Of a stretch of DNA of 64,000 nt, positions 32,676 to 43,448 are shown in pieces. This stretch comes from Trichostrongylus colubriformis (lineage: Eukaryota; Nematoda; Chromadorea; Rhabditida; Trichostrongylidae): assembly GCA_963978905.1 (NCBI GenBank), contig OZ022261.1, positions 6,449,992 to 6,513,991 of the forward strand, written 5' to 3'. A program made the translations under genes and the position numbers. Under the pieces are notes generated by a model. The model was not told the DNA's origin and did not search any database. It was given only the letters and a program-made list of their open reading frames with translations. Position 1 is the first letter of the stretch; every line of letters begins with the position of its first letter.

Positions 32676-32828
32676 GTGCTCCAATGGCTCCTGGACCAAA
32701 CCCTGTGAGTCATCATAATTTGCTTCTCCGATGTGATAGTAGGGCCTCGCCACTCACGATTCCTTCGCCAGAAGTCGCTCGAGTTACTCATTCTGCTACA
32801 GTGGGAACTCCTGCTCGTGTAGCCACAG
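32676..32828 (+). CDS. array exon E21
   Basis: 153 nt, phase 1-1: GAPMAPGPNPVSHHNLLLR then SRASPLTIPSPEVARVTHSA. Open, canonical CACAG|gtgctt donor. Confidence 0.8.
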
Positions 32829-32888
32829 GTGCTTATATATTATTTTATCAAAGTCTTGCGGACCTTGCTTATCCAGGTCCAGTTTCAG

Positions 32889-33070
32889 GCGCTCCAATGG
32901 CTCGTGAACCAAACCGCATGAGTCATAACTGGCTTCCTCAAAATGATGGTGGAGCGTCACTGTTCGAGATTCCTTCGCAGGAAGTGAGGCCTGTTCCGGT
33001 TGCTCGTTCCATCACAACGAGGACTGCTCATGCAGCCACAGGTGCTGCTCAATCATTTTTCACGAACTAG
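32889..33070 (+). CDS. array exon E22 (last unit)
   Basis: It reads GAPMAREPNRMSHNWLPQND then SLFEIPSQEVRPVPVARS. The usual donor ACAG|gtgctg is present at 33041/33042, giving a 153-nt phase 1-1 exon that could splice on to 36354. If the donor is not used, translation ends at TAG 33068-33070 (tail GAAQSFFTN). Confidence 0.65.
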
Positions 33071-34814
33071 ACATGTGCAGCTATTGAATAATTACTCGTT
33101 TAGAATGCTTGGTATTTCACTACAGCCACATATGTTGGGAAGTTATAGTGGACATATTCGCCACCAGTGCTTGAGACTTCTTCCCACATCTCGACTAAGG
33201 GCGATTGCGTCAAACCCTGCTTGAGCTGGTCTCGAAGAAGTTGTTGGGCCTGCTTTCAGGTGTCGTACTTGGAGATGGTTGCTCTGCTTGAAGAGCGGGC
33301 GGGCGGGCAAGCTTATGGTCTGTGAGCGTACTCCTGCAGGATACGATAGCTGCTGCTGAATCAGGTAGCCGAGCCTGAGGAGAACTGCCTTGACGATCTC
33401 TGTTATGTGAGGTTGCCCGATGTCGTACAGCGTGATTAACCAGCTGGCACTCTTCTTTCGATGAGATTGGTCAAGAAAGGACTTCTAACCGTTCTAATCT
33501 TTCGAATCATTTCCCACTGCACTTGACTGCCACCATTCGGCAAAACTAGGCCATCAAAGTTTTGGATAGGAAACCCCATTCCATCGGCGACATCGACCTC
33601 ACGAGCCATCCTCTTATCCGTACCGTCTTCTCCTCACACGCTCGAAATTCCCGAGCAGATTTCGTAACTTTTGCCATCGACGAAGGGCCTCGTTCGACAG
33701 CTCGTTTTGTGCCATCCAGAACTCTTCACAGAGGTCTGTAACGAGGAAGTTTTTAGTTGCACAGGAAATTTGGACTACTTTCGAGTAGAAACAGCTTTTC
33801 CGAATGGTCTACTTCTTTTGCTCTGGTGGGTGAAGATTCAGTGCAAATACGAACTCGCATATTGTGGGCTGAGCGAGTAGATCGCCGTCATACTCTGCGG
33901 TTGTGCCGGTATTACATCGTCACATCTTTGACTTTCATTAGTTTAGGACACTTGATTGTGACAGTTGATGTTTGCATCACCTTACGAGTTACAGTAAGCA
34001 GTGGCATGTTCGGAAGCGAATGTAATTCCTATGGTAGGCAAAATGAATAGGTGTTTCCAGCGTGTCCGACAGGGAAAAGTGAAAATGTCCAGTGTGTTTT
34101 GAATCGAATGCTGCTCTGTGACAGGCAAGCGTGAAAAAATGTCCCAACTTGTCGGATACAAGCCGAAGTGAATACCCTTTCTGTGTCAGTATGGCACAAT
34201 ACAATATTAGGCCGGCCGGCCTATCGTTCTCGACCCTCTAAATTTTTTTGCTGTAAAATTCTTCGGGAAAGTACCAAAGATCCTTCACTTGACTGGTGAT
34301 AGCTACCTACTCTTACCATTCTGATTATCCAACCAGCTCATTTGCTCGTTGCTTGTCTTGGCTATGGTAGCGACTTTGCGAGCAGCATTTCCAGGCCTGA
34401 TTTTTCAGAAGCCCTGTTTGGAAAATTATCGGCCAGGTTGTAGGCGGGATCGGCCGCATTGAAGAGTAGGGCAGCGTCGCTCATCTGATGGTGCGGCGTG
34501 CACTTCATTCATTCACAAATGTTCTTCTTTCAAAGGTTATGGGGACACTGACAACCTTATGACTTCTATCGGGGCCCTACGCCAGGCTTATGAAAATGAT
34601 ACGACGTAGTTCAGCCGTCATGTGAAAGGGCACCCCGGTGCTATAGAATGGTCACTCTGCGAAATGTCCATGGAGTAGAGGAGGCTTGAGAATATGTATG
34701 TGATTAATTTCCCGCATGTGCTGAGCACGCAGCAGCTCACCTCACGCCCTCACTCCGCAATGTTCCTCTGAACGTTTGTTGGTACCTTTGCGTTGCTATG
34801 AGTGAAGTCAAGTA
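33071..34814. other. unassigned sequence after the array
   Basis: No exon in the expected phase, no element ends. A CGTGTCCGACAGGG / CTTGTCGGATACAAG pair near 34060-34165 is weakly inverted. Short open frames at 33671-34050 lack splice support. Confidence 0.35.
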
Positions 34815-35342
34815 TTAGGGTGTCCGAAAGTTTTCGACTGAAATCGGAAAACATTGTGTAGTTAGCAACTTTATTAACATCGTGTCCCAGGGATTTTGTA
34901 TTCGTAAGGTTTGAAGTTGGCGTACAGAAAGTTCAGGTCGAGCCCCACAGGGAGCGAGCACGAGGCGTTCATTCTATGTTTGTGGTCGAGATTTCTTGAG
35001 CGATTCGTAACCGTTGACAAACTTGTGGTACCAATAGAAGCACGTCGAGCGACAGGGGACTTGCCCCTTTATCGTTTCCTGCAGAAAGCGATGGGCCTCC
35101 TTCGCGGATCGGGCAGAGCCGTATTGTAGAAGCAGAACTGGTCGAGACCATCTTCTTGTCATCCATTGCGAAGGCACTGCTGAGGACAGGGGACGATATG
35201 TCGCACATGTTGCTGACAGGTACAAATACCGGACATGAAACACCAATCCATCAAGTTAGGTCCCTCACAGCATCGGGTGACAAAGATATGGTGTTATGAA
35301 TCCTACTATGCATTTTGTCCGAAAACTTTCCGGACAACCTAA
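34815..35342 (-). mobile_element. 528-bp deleted mariner with N-terminal HTH remnant
   Basis: TIRs TTAGGGTGTCCGAAAG and TTAGGTTGTCCGGAAAG (right, complement), flanked by TA (34813-34814, 35343-35344). Minus-strand frame 35246-34974 includes EAHRFLQETIKGQ and CFYWYHKFVNGYESLKKSRP, which fits the first HTH of a mariner transposase. The catalytic domain is lost. Confidence 0.8.
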
Positions 35343-35645
35343 TACCAAAGAGCGGGGACTTTTGATGACCAGCCCAGAAGCAGTGGAGTTTCTGTTGAGC
35401 TAGGGCCGACAGACAAACGCGAGCCCATCAAAAAATTCTGCTCTCGACGTGTTGATACAAGACATGTTGACGCGGCGGTAGCCTTCTGATACTACTGTCT
35501 TTGCAGACTTCTGTTGTAAACAGCTTGCTCATGTGGCCAGTCAGCTAAGAAAGCGGAACAAACTTATTCTGTGCCCACTGATGTTGCGAAAAAAATTCAC
35601 AAAACTCGGAGACTTTTGTCCGGACATTTCTTCAACTGAAAATGC
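35343..35645. other. unassigned spacer
   Basis: About 300 bp between the deleted mariner and the third R2 hairpin. No exon in phase and no repeat found. Confidence 0.4.
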
Positions 35646-36051
35646 CCGGAGAACATGAGCTTTTTGACCGTTATATTCACGTTGTATATGTGTAATAAGG
35701 GCCGCCTGCAAACTTTTACGCGAAAAAGGGAGAGTCCGGCTAAGATACAGCTTCTGGGAGTGGTGGTCGAGGGAGAGGGGCCCCAGAATAAATGACCGCC
35801 CCGTCAGGCCGCGGTCGGGGACGCACAGTGGGAGCAGAAAGTTACGTGAACAGTCCCACTTTCCGTTTCCGGCCGCGGCGGACGACGGGGCCGGCGTTTA
35901 CTATGGGGCCCCGCTCCCCTGGCCACCACTTTGAGGAGCTGTATCTTAGTCAATTCTCACTTTATTGCGTTAGGCTTTGCATGCGGTCCTTGTTAGGCAA
36001 GTACAATTGAGATATATGGGTAACAAGAAATTCTTTGCGCATGACTCTTTT
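35646..36051. mobile_element. diverged R2 hairpin, copy 3
   Basis: Same design as 8464-8896 (TTTACGCGAAAAAG, GGCTAAGATACAGCT, GGTCGGGGACGCACAGTGGG, then inverted counterparts such as GAGCTGTATCTTAGTCAATT), with many substitutions. Ends are approximate. Confidence 0.6.
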
Positions 36052-36353
36052 AACTATCGTATATTGAGCTCGCGCTAACGAAGCACCACCTAGTCTGCTC
36101 TCTAGCTCGCATGCTGGAGAGGAAATGGCAAGCTAATCAAGTTGACCGTAAAACTTGAATTGTTTTGGAACAGAAGCCTGTGAAATTCCACAGAAGCGGA
36201 CTCGAACAGACTTTGTATGCGTTATGCGACTAAGGTGAACCGGATATGGACTAATCAAACATGTCTCAAGAATAATCGATGAAACAAGCACTGTACTGTT
36301 AATCGAATGAATATCACGTACGCTGTTCCATGAACTTTTTATTGTATTTTCAG

Positions 36354-36533
36354 TGCCAGGATCGAGCGATGCGAATCAGCCCAGCTCGTCAGGGATGGCT
36401 AACAGGGGACAAAGCTCGTCTCACCCAGCAACACTCGACCATAATGAAATATTCAAGAAATTCAAACCGAAGAAGAGCATGTTCGAAAATTGCCCCACCA
36501 TGGATGAGAATGGCGTGTGTCATTGCATGCTAG
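36354..36533 (+). CDS. exon F1, Ser-rich then Lys-rich module
   Basis: 180 nt, acceptor ATTTTCAG, donor G|gtttga, phase 1-1. It reads PGSSDANQPSSSGMANRGQS then LDHNEIFKKFKPKKSMFENC and MDENGVCHCML. Compatible with splicing from E22. Function unknown. Confidence 0.5.
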   Translation, partial: CQDRAMRISPARQGWLTGDKARLTQQHSTIMKYSRNSNRRRACSKIAPPWMRMACVIAC

Positions 36534-37786
36534 GTTTGAGCTTTTCAGCTATATCTTCACTAAGAAATCCAGCGCTTCCTGATGGTTAGTTGTGGGTGAG
36601 GGGTTTCGCTTTGAGGACGGGGTCGCTTATAGTACCATTTTCCTTTAACCTCACGAACCCGTGCCAGACTGAGTAATACCCCGACTGCAGTGGATTTTGT
36701 GGGAGTGATCATGATGGAATTCGAGAAAAAGTATCAAGTTGCAGGAAAATTTTTGCAACAGCTTATATTTTTTTTTTATTTTTTTTCTTTTTGGCCCCTA
36801 TCTTTTACAAAAAAAGTGGTCGTCGATTTGTGAGGATTCTATTGTTATATTTTTGCATACTCACATAGTAGAATGTAATTAATATTTGGAATTCAGAAGA
36901 AACCAAGCCAATCGCGATGTTCACTGTTTCGTTATATTTTATCGCAATAGGGAGTGGAATAGACATGAGTATTTCTATTGTACTGCGTTCTCTCTACATA
37001 AGTCTCACCCGCAGAAGGTTCTGGAACCTAACGCAAGAATCTGAAAAAAATTTTTTGCAAAAGTTATCCTACAAGTAACCTAGTGCATGTGGATACTACC
37101 CGTTCTGCTTATGCTTTTGTGTCTCATGCGCATTGCAGTCCGGATCAAGTTATTGCGAACACATTACATGGAGTACGACGCTGTACAGGGTGTTCCAAAA
37201 TTACGGACGCTGATGTGTTGCAATATTCTGTTGGCGTTAGTAGAGGAAATAAAAAATCATTTCATTCATAAAATTACTTTAATCGTGTATAACAAGGCAC
37301 ACCAGTCATATTATAAGGTGCGCTTCCCCTACAAGAATACAAGCTCAAAGTCTCTTCATCGCTTAACCGCACTTAAAACGCAAGTTTTTCAATACATCTC
37401 TTCACACATCTTTCCCAAGGCTTTTTCTGAAACGCCGTGCTAGGATGACTGACTCGACAGACCTTGCTTCTAGTAGAGAATCCAGACAGGAGACCCTTGC
37501 AATCGAGTTCGTGGGAGGTGTGACGGACTCCTCGGAAAGTGGTGAATTTGACAGATAGGGTTGTCAACACTTTTGAATCAGTTTGATTCTTCAATTAAGA
37601 GCGCCATGTAAACTCACCAAGTGTTGTTACGGAGTACCAGTGAGGCCATTCCTTCATTATGTCTAGCAGCGTGCTCTTCATGATCACATTCCCGTAACTT
37701 TACGCCGAACCCGCTTGCTGGTATCCAAACCTCCTATCGGCATGGTGTACCCTACCAAACTTTGTTGCCTTCAACGGTTCAGCTAG
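36534..37786. other. unassigned intron-like sequence
   Basis: T-rich tract near 36770-36800. No supportable exon or element. Short frames near 37083-37443 have no consistent splice context. Confidence 0.35.
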
Positions 37787-37921
37787 AGAAAATTTTTTTA
37801 TTCGAAAAAGTGTACGGTGATGTGCGGTTACCCGTTGAAGCAAATGACCGCGAGGTGTATTTGGAAAGCTTTCAAAATTTCAGAAATATTATGAGCTTCA
37901 CCTCAACAGGAACCCGTCCTA
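37787..37921 (+). CDS. exon F2, unknown module
   Basis: 135 nt, acceptor TTCAGCTAG, donor A|gtaaga, phase 1-1. It reads KIFLFEKVYGDVRLPVEAND then REVYLESFQNFRNIMSFTST. More protein-like than the low-complexity modules. Not recognised. Confidence 0.45.
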
Positions 37922-38204
37922 GTAAGAAGATCCAGTGTATCCTCTGAGCAGCAAAAGAAAGGAAAGGGATTGTACACTTGTATAGAGTAATACAAAGAGA
38001 CAAGAACTCAGGCGCTCATAGTTCAGGGGCACCCCGTAGTTGTTTCTCTCAGGACCGTGTCACTTACAGAAGTGGTGGTGTGCAGGGGTTTCCCGAACAT
38101 CAAGTTCACACAGCTCTGGAACATTCGGTTTTCCTCAGTACCCTGAAGAGAGGAGTTTCCTTCTGCTCATCCCTGCTGCAAGCGTACAATACCGCTTCTA
38201 ATTT

Positions 38205-38395
38205 CCTCCAATCCAATCAATTGCGTCAGAAAGAAATTTGTCGCAAAACGTGTTCCTGTCATAACTATACCAGAGGCGTTCCAGTTGTTTTGAGAAACAG
38301 ACCGGTGGCTAGAGCTCGTCAAGACGAATCTCCCTATGTAGAAAACGTCCATCTTCTTTTTTTCTGATCATCTCCATTCTCGAGGAAAATGGGAC
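38205..38395 (+). repeat. repeat family T, plus-strand copy
   Basis: Inverted match to 43000-43190: ATTGCGTCAGAAAGA, ATAACTATACCAGA, GAAACAGACCG, TGGCTAGAGCTC and CAAGACGAAT are shared in order. The two copies flank the CR1-like LINE. Confidence 0.7.
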
Positions 38396-38814
38396 ATTAA
38401 CTCTCTGATGCGCGAGAAAATCCTGTGGGCATCAAGACATCGTGTGCTTTCCACCCAGCTGAAAGTTTTAGTTTAGGCATTTGTAGCCAAGAAAGGTCAA
38501 TTTATTTGACTAGAGATGATTATGTGATCATTTTGATCCCATTCATGGATGGGTTTACTTCATTTCCATCTGAAAGTGACATTCCAGTAAACTTTTTTTT
38601 TCAAAATTTCACACATAATCAGAGACGCGTTCTACATATAAAAAAACCAAGCCATTTCAAATCGATCATAAGTGCTGTTGATGTACGGCGATAGAACTTT
38701 GTAGGACTTCCTCAAACGTGAGTGGACCGAGTGTTGTTCGTCTCAAATCTTCTGAACGCTATTTTTCAACCCATTCGCGACCACGGCAGCCACCGGTGGC
38801 TGGGGGTGTGTACC

Positions 38815-38945
38815 CTCGTATCAGGATCTCGCATGACGGGTAGCGGCGTGCGACGCAGTGTGCGAGCATTGCGCTTCGCGGTAGTTGGGTCTTAGAACGT
38901 ATACATGGTAATGCTAGGGGCGCAGTACGCAGTTGACATCTAAGC
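38815..38945 (-). repeat. dispersed repeat family S, copy 3 (inverted)
   Basis: Reverse complement matches about 2262-2383: CCCTAGCATTACC, GTCGCACGCCGCT and GTCAACTG in the same order. This is the clearest pair of the family. Confidence 0.65.
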
Positions 38946-39206
38946 ACTACTTTGGAAAGATAGCGGCCTCCGCCTGAAGTAAGGCTTTGGCCTGAAACTC
39001 AGGACAAAATAGCGTCCGGTGCCGAGCTCAGTGGAGTGGACTCTCCCCAAGTACTACATTAGCAGAGTAGATTTCAAGCGCAGTGGATGACACACCCTTT
39101 AGCTACATTGACAAAAAAACAATAAAAACACTTAGCTACATTGAAAAAAATGAAGATAAGTGTCCGATTCTTGCAGCCAACACCAAGATATTAATTAACT
39201 TTATTC

Positions 39207-39242
39207 GGCTAACGTTTCGGCCTTGTCGCCTTCGTCAGAGCC
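39207..39242 (-). ncRNA. hammerhead-ribozyme-like motif with minimal stem III
   Basis: On the minus strand: GGCU, then CUGACGA (core CUGANGA), a short GGC/GCC stem II, GAAA, then CGUU and AGCC. GGCU and AGCC can pair as stem I, and U-U before AGCC would be the cleavage site. Stem III is only the palindrome ACGU, so activity would need a dimer, as described for hammerheads associated with Penelope-like elements. One extra A sits between the core and stem II. Sequence-only prediction. Confidence 0.5.
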
Positions 39243-39650
39243 TGGAAAGTCAAAGATAATTGCGATATACCCCCCAATACCATTTCAGACTTACAGAATA
39301 GTTCCACATAGACCAGAAGCATTAGGATAGGAGTCGCAAATCACAATTACAGACGAATTCACCTTAAAGCACAGCTGGAAAAATGAAGATAGTTGTAAAA
39401 TGACCCCTGGGACTGTGTCAGCCACATATGGCTGACAACAAGCCGGCAGCCGCAATCGATCCGGTCCAAACGCACCATTTTTTGAAAACAGGTGTGGTTG
39501 CGATCGGGTTGATGGGTATTTCCTGCATGAGTGTCGGTCTCTGCACAAAAATGATTAAATTTTGGGAGTTATTTGTAGTTATACCGGATAAATTATAAAG
39601 TTCTCAACTGTGCCCTCATAGAAGGCAGATAAGAACGGCCGCATCAAGTA
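39243..39650. other. unassigned sequence around the ribozyme-like motif
   Basis: Probably part of the same unknown element as the motif at 39207-39242. No coding frame on either strand is convincing. Confidence 0.3.
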
Positions 39651-40226
39651 AAATGTTATTGTTTGTTGCATGGGCCTGAGCCCATGCGAAAAAATTTAGC
39701 TAACAAAATCGGAACAACAACAAACAAGATAAGTGGCTTGATCAATATAGAACAAAGTGAATGACCAAACAAATGCACTGAGAAGAAGCGGAATGTGTCC
39801 CCTATGATTTTAAATGCTTGTCCAGTGCCGCATTGAACGAATTTAATTTATTTGTGACAACTCCTAACCTTAGAAGTCTGTCAAACTGTGTGCAAGTCCT
39901 GTTCACGAAAAAGTGGTGTCTGATATGGTGTTTAGCACGGCGAGCTGTAATTTTCCTGGACCCGCCCCTAGTCTTTGACTCTCCAACTGGTAGAAAGCTG
40001 TTAGAATTTAGTCATAATTGAGCCCAACTGCCCTAACAAATACTTTCCTTGTAAAACTATTTTGAACCCTTGTAGCATTAATCACCTTTAGTTTGTGAGG
40101 GCTAAATACCACTGTTCCATATTCTAGCAATGGCCTAATGTATGTTTTGTACGCTCTGAGAAGTACTAGAGTCCCTAGTTGAGAGAGCTCTGAACATGTT
40201 ACATGTTGAACAATGACGCCATGGCT

Positions 40227-41225
40227 TTAGCCCCGCAATTTTAAGACAGTGGTCATCAAAGCTAAGGTCACTCCGAATGTTAAAGCCGAGGTCTCTGGTT
40301 TCTTCCACCTGGTCCAGTTGCATACCCCCATCAAGTACGAAGAGCTAGTAACAACTTTTCCTAAGAGTAAAATCTTTGTTTTCTCCATAGATATGGGTAG
40401 TTCCCATTGGACGGCCCAGTCTCTGACATCATTGATAGCTCCTTGCAGTAATTCTTTGTCCGACTCGGATAGTATTGGGTGGTACAACTTGAAATCATCA
40501 GCAAAAGCAACGCATTTGATTCCTTTGTCGACGACTAGTGACGGCAGTTCGAAAGTGAATATGTTAAAAAGGAGAGGAGACAGAACTCCGCCCTGCGGTA
40601 CACCACTAACCACCGACTTGGGCTTGGAGATTTTCGAATTGACGCGAACCATATAAACTCTATCAGTGAGAAAGGCTTTGATCCAAGCTATTATCTTCGG
40701 ATGAATACCAATCATGGTGAGTTTCAAAATAAGCTTTGGATGAGAAACTCTATCAAAAGCTTTTTCGAAATCCAAGTATACGACGTCCGTCCCCATACCT
40801 TTATCAAGGTACGAAGTCCAGTCCAGTGACTGCAGCATAGCGGTAACGGTTGATTTACCCTTTTGAAAGCCGTGTTGACAATCCGAAATAATGTTGAATT
40901 CTTCTAGTGCTACAATTCTCTTTTTCAGCACTTTCTCGAATAACCTGGCGAAAACTGACGTTATGCTTACGGGCCTATAATTGAGTGGGCAGGAATGCGG
41001 CAGCTTTTTCGGAGTAGGGGTAACAAATGAAACACGCCACTTATTGGGCACTTCTGCGTCCACAAAACTTAAGTTGAAAATGAACGCAAGTGGCCCAGAG
41101 ATTGTGTGTGCTACCTTTTTGATGAAGTAGAGTGGAATGTGATCAGGTGTATCTGAGCGAGATGTGGGCCATCGAATTAGTAACTTATAAACTTCATCTC
41201 TGTGGAACCAAAGGGAATCGTTCAT
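40227..41225 (-). pseudogene. CR1-like LINE reverse transcriptase
   Basis: A 332-codon open frame on the minus strand: LNYRPVSITSVFARLFEKVL (81-100), VVYLDFEKAFDRVSHPKL (motif A, 148-165), SGVPQGGVLSPLLFNIF (motif B, 207-223) and AFADDFKLYH (motif C, FADD at 241-244). Catalytic residues are intact. The frame breaks after LKLRG, and the downstream C-terminal part continues in another frame. Confidence 0.92.
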
Positions 41226-41874
41226 AACAGGAAACGCTGGACTGATATTTGAGTCACTATGATCTTCATCCTCATGTGTGCTTTTCCAAAGACATGGGCG
41301 AAAAGCTCGGCCTTATCCTGATCACAACATACTACATTGGCGTTCTCACCGACTAAAGCACCAAGACCCTTGTCTGACTTCAGCTTAGAATTGAAAAATC
41401 TATAGAACATGTTCTTATTCCCAGAATAATTCACTTTTTTCTCAATTTGGCTATAAAATCTATTTAATTTTTCATCAAAAACTACTCGCAGCTTCCTATA
41501 TTCCTCTCAATCACTAGGGTTGTTCGCCTTCGAAGCTTTCTCTTATGCACTACCCTTCTTGCGACTAAGATTACGTAAATGTTGAAGTAGCTGAATATCC
41601 GTCTTCTTTCGTATTCTGAGAGGAACAAATCGATGGAATGGTGAGGATTCCTAGAAACATCTCATACTTGTCATTGATAGTAGCAGCACTGTTCAGGGAT
41701 CCATACCAGTACACCATTCAGATAGGCGGCAATCGCATCAAAATTGGCTTTTTGAAGTCTCTCGCCAATACTGTCCCACTCACATCCTCAGCCCTTAGAT
41801 CCAGTGTTAAGAAAATGGACGCGTGATCACTATTTCCAATGGGAGACCGAATAGCCGCATCCTTTATGAACTCT

Positions 41875-42446
41875 TTATTGTTGGTTATTAGGAGGTCTAG
41901 GATATGACCCGCGAGTTCCTTTCATGACTACTTGGTGGAGATTAAGACTATGTAAAAAGTTAATGAAACGACGTGCCCGGACACCATCGGCTGCTGGACA
42001 CCCTTTCTCAACCCAAGAAATCTCCGGAAGATTGAAATCCCCTAGTGCAATCACCACGCAGTTGCTAGCCACCAAATCCCCGATTGCCTTTCATAGTTGT
42101 TCCAAAGCAGAAATCGAACACGAAGGAGCTCTGTAGACCAATACCTCCCTGACCTTAGTTTGAGCCATGTCAAGGTCCACACATATCAAATCATAGGACG
42201 AAGCAACAGATTCCTTAAACATCAGACGAGGGCTGTACATTCTTTTCGCTACAATTGTAACACCACCACCACGCCTGTTATAACGGTCACATCTAAAGAT
42301 CTCGTACTGGTTGCACCACTCCCCAAACAAGGATTCAGTGCTATCTCGTACTGGTTGCACCACTCACCAAACGAGGATTCAGTGCTAATATTGTCAGACA
42401 GCCATGTTTCCGTGAGAGCGACTACACTGCACCTGACATCCCCCAT
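41875..42446 (-). pseudogene. LINE endonuclease domain, with internal duplication
   Basis: Minus strand: VVALTETWLSDNISTESSFG (N-terminal E motif, about 42420), YNRRGGGVTIVAK, then ALGDFNLPEISW (about 42040). A tandem direct repeat of about 45 bp at 42298-42388 duplicates the GEWCNQYE region and breaks the frame. Confidence 0.85.
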
Positions 42447-42999
42447 TAGATAGAGGAGGTCACCAACATTTTTAGAAAGAGAACGAATATTTGCTAGAAG
42501 ACAGCATGGACAAGCACTTGAGATCCGAGGAAGAGCTACACGTTTGACATATTCAAAGAACGAGGCGAAATAGGTGAGGTATCAACAGTCCCCTCCACAA
42601 GGTTGTGGGGTGAAGTAGAACATTGTTCCATTGGAGTGGGGCCCTTATCAACGACAGGTGACATTTTACCGCCGACTCTTTTGTTGAGATGGGCCTCTCT
42701 TTCGATACGAATCCGCTCTCTCTCCCCTTTGGGGAGGGAGGGCCTTATGAAGACCCCCTTCTTGTGCGGAAAGTACCTAAGTTGTGGTGCCTGCCTCTAC
42801 ACTAGATTCGCAAAAAACGAACTCGGCAAAAGAACCTTCAGTAGCCTATCATGTGTTGGGCTAGGGCGCCCCATACAATACACTGCCAGTGGAGAACAAT
42901 CGATAGACAGATAATTTAATAATTGATGAACACAGTTACGATCATGGGCACAATAATCTGAATCTTGGAAAGTTGAATTTTGGTGAGCTTAGTCGACTC

Positions 43000-43190
43000 G
43001 CGCTTCAAATATCATTTTCCCTATCCTCGAAAATAAGATGATCAGACAAAGGGAAATTAACGCGTAGGGAAATTCGTCTTGAGGAGCTCTAGCCAGCGGT
43101 CTGTTTCCCAAAGCAATTGGATCGCTTCTGGTATAACTATGGGGAACGCATTGCGACAGATCTTTCTGACGCAATCGTGGGTTAAGCGGA
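43000..43190 (-). repeat. repeat family T, minus-strand copy
   Basis: Inverted partner of 38205-38395, just outside the 5' side of the LINE. Confidence 0.7.
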
Positions 43191-43337
43191 AATAAGGAGC
43201 GGTATTGCTACTCGCAACTTTCTCACATTACCACCAGCGCAATGTTCATTGATCACGGACCGTATGTGCATCATATGTGATCGCAGGTACAAGACGAAAG
43301 GTATCAAGAGCTTTGCAAATAATTTCTTTATGTTTAG

Positions 43338-43448
43338 GTTTTGGATGTTTGAGACAACCCGATCCAGAAGATGACGAATTCCTTCAATTTGTGAATCAGA
43401 ACTTCCCTGCACCGGAAGGGACTGAGAACATGAAGTTCACTAGAGATG
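43338..43448 (+). CDS. exon G, acidic module
   Basis: 111 nt, acceptor TATGTTTAG, donor G|gtataa, phase 1-1. It reads GFGCLRQPDPEDDEFLQFVN then QNFPAPEGTENMKFTRD. Last exon in this series that I can support. Confidence 0.5.

Larger units (their letters stand above)
25496..33070 (+). repeat. 22-copy tandem exon array (unit about 215 bp)
   Basis: Twenty-two units, each a 144-159 nt exon plus an intron of about 55-65 bp. Array exons run 25496-33041. Consensus begins GAPMAPGPNPVSHHNWL and ends TVGTPARVATG. The array is interrupted once by the 2.9-kb insertion at 29107-32010. Units 8-10 and 11-13 are near-identical (recent homogenisation), while outer units are more diverged. Confidence 0.95.
39650..42920 (-). 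mobile_element. decayed CR1-like non-LTR retrotransposon
   Basis: Minus strand: a possible ORF1 tail (42900-42500), apurinic-type endonuclease (42446-41875), a linker (41434-41222), reverse transcriptase (41225-40227) and a C-terminal part (40323 to about 39820, with RALSTRDSSTSQSVQ). Frames are interrupted several times. The ends are approximate. Confidence 0.85.

Noticed and set aside
25496..33070. CRISPR-like or satellite array
   Set aside because: Repeats of about 215 bp are coding exons with conserved splice sites and open frames, not short repeats with unique spacers.
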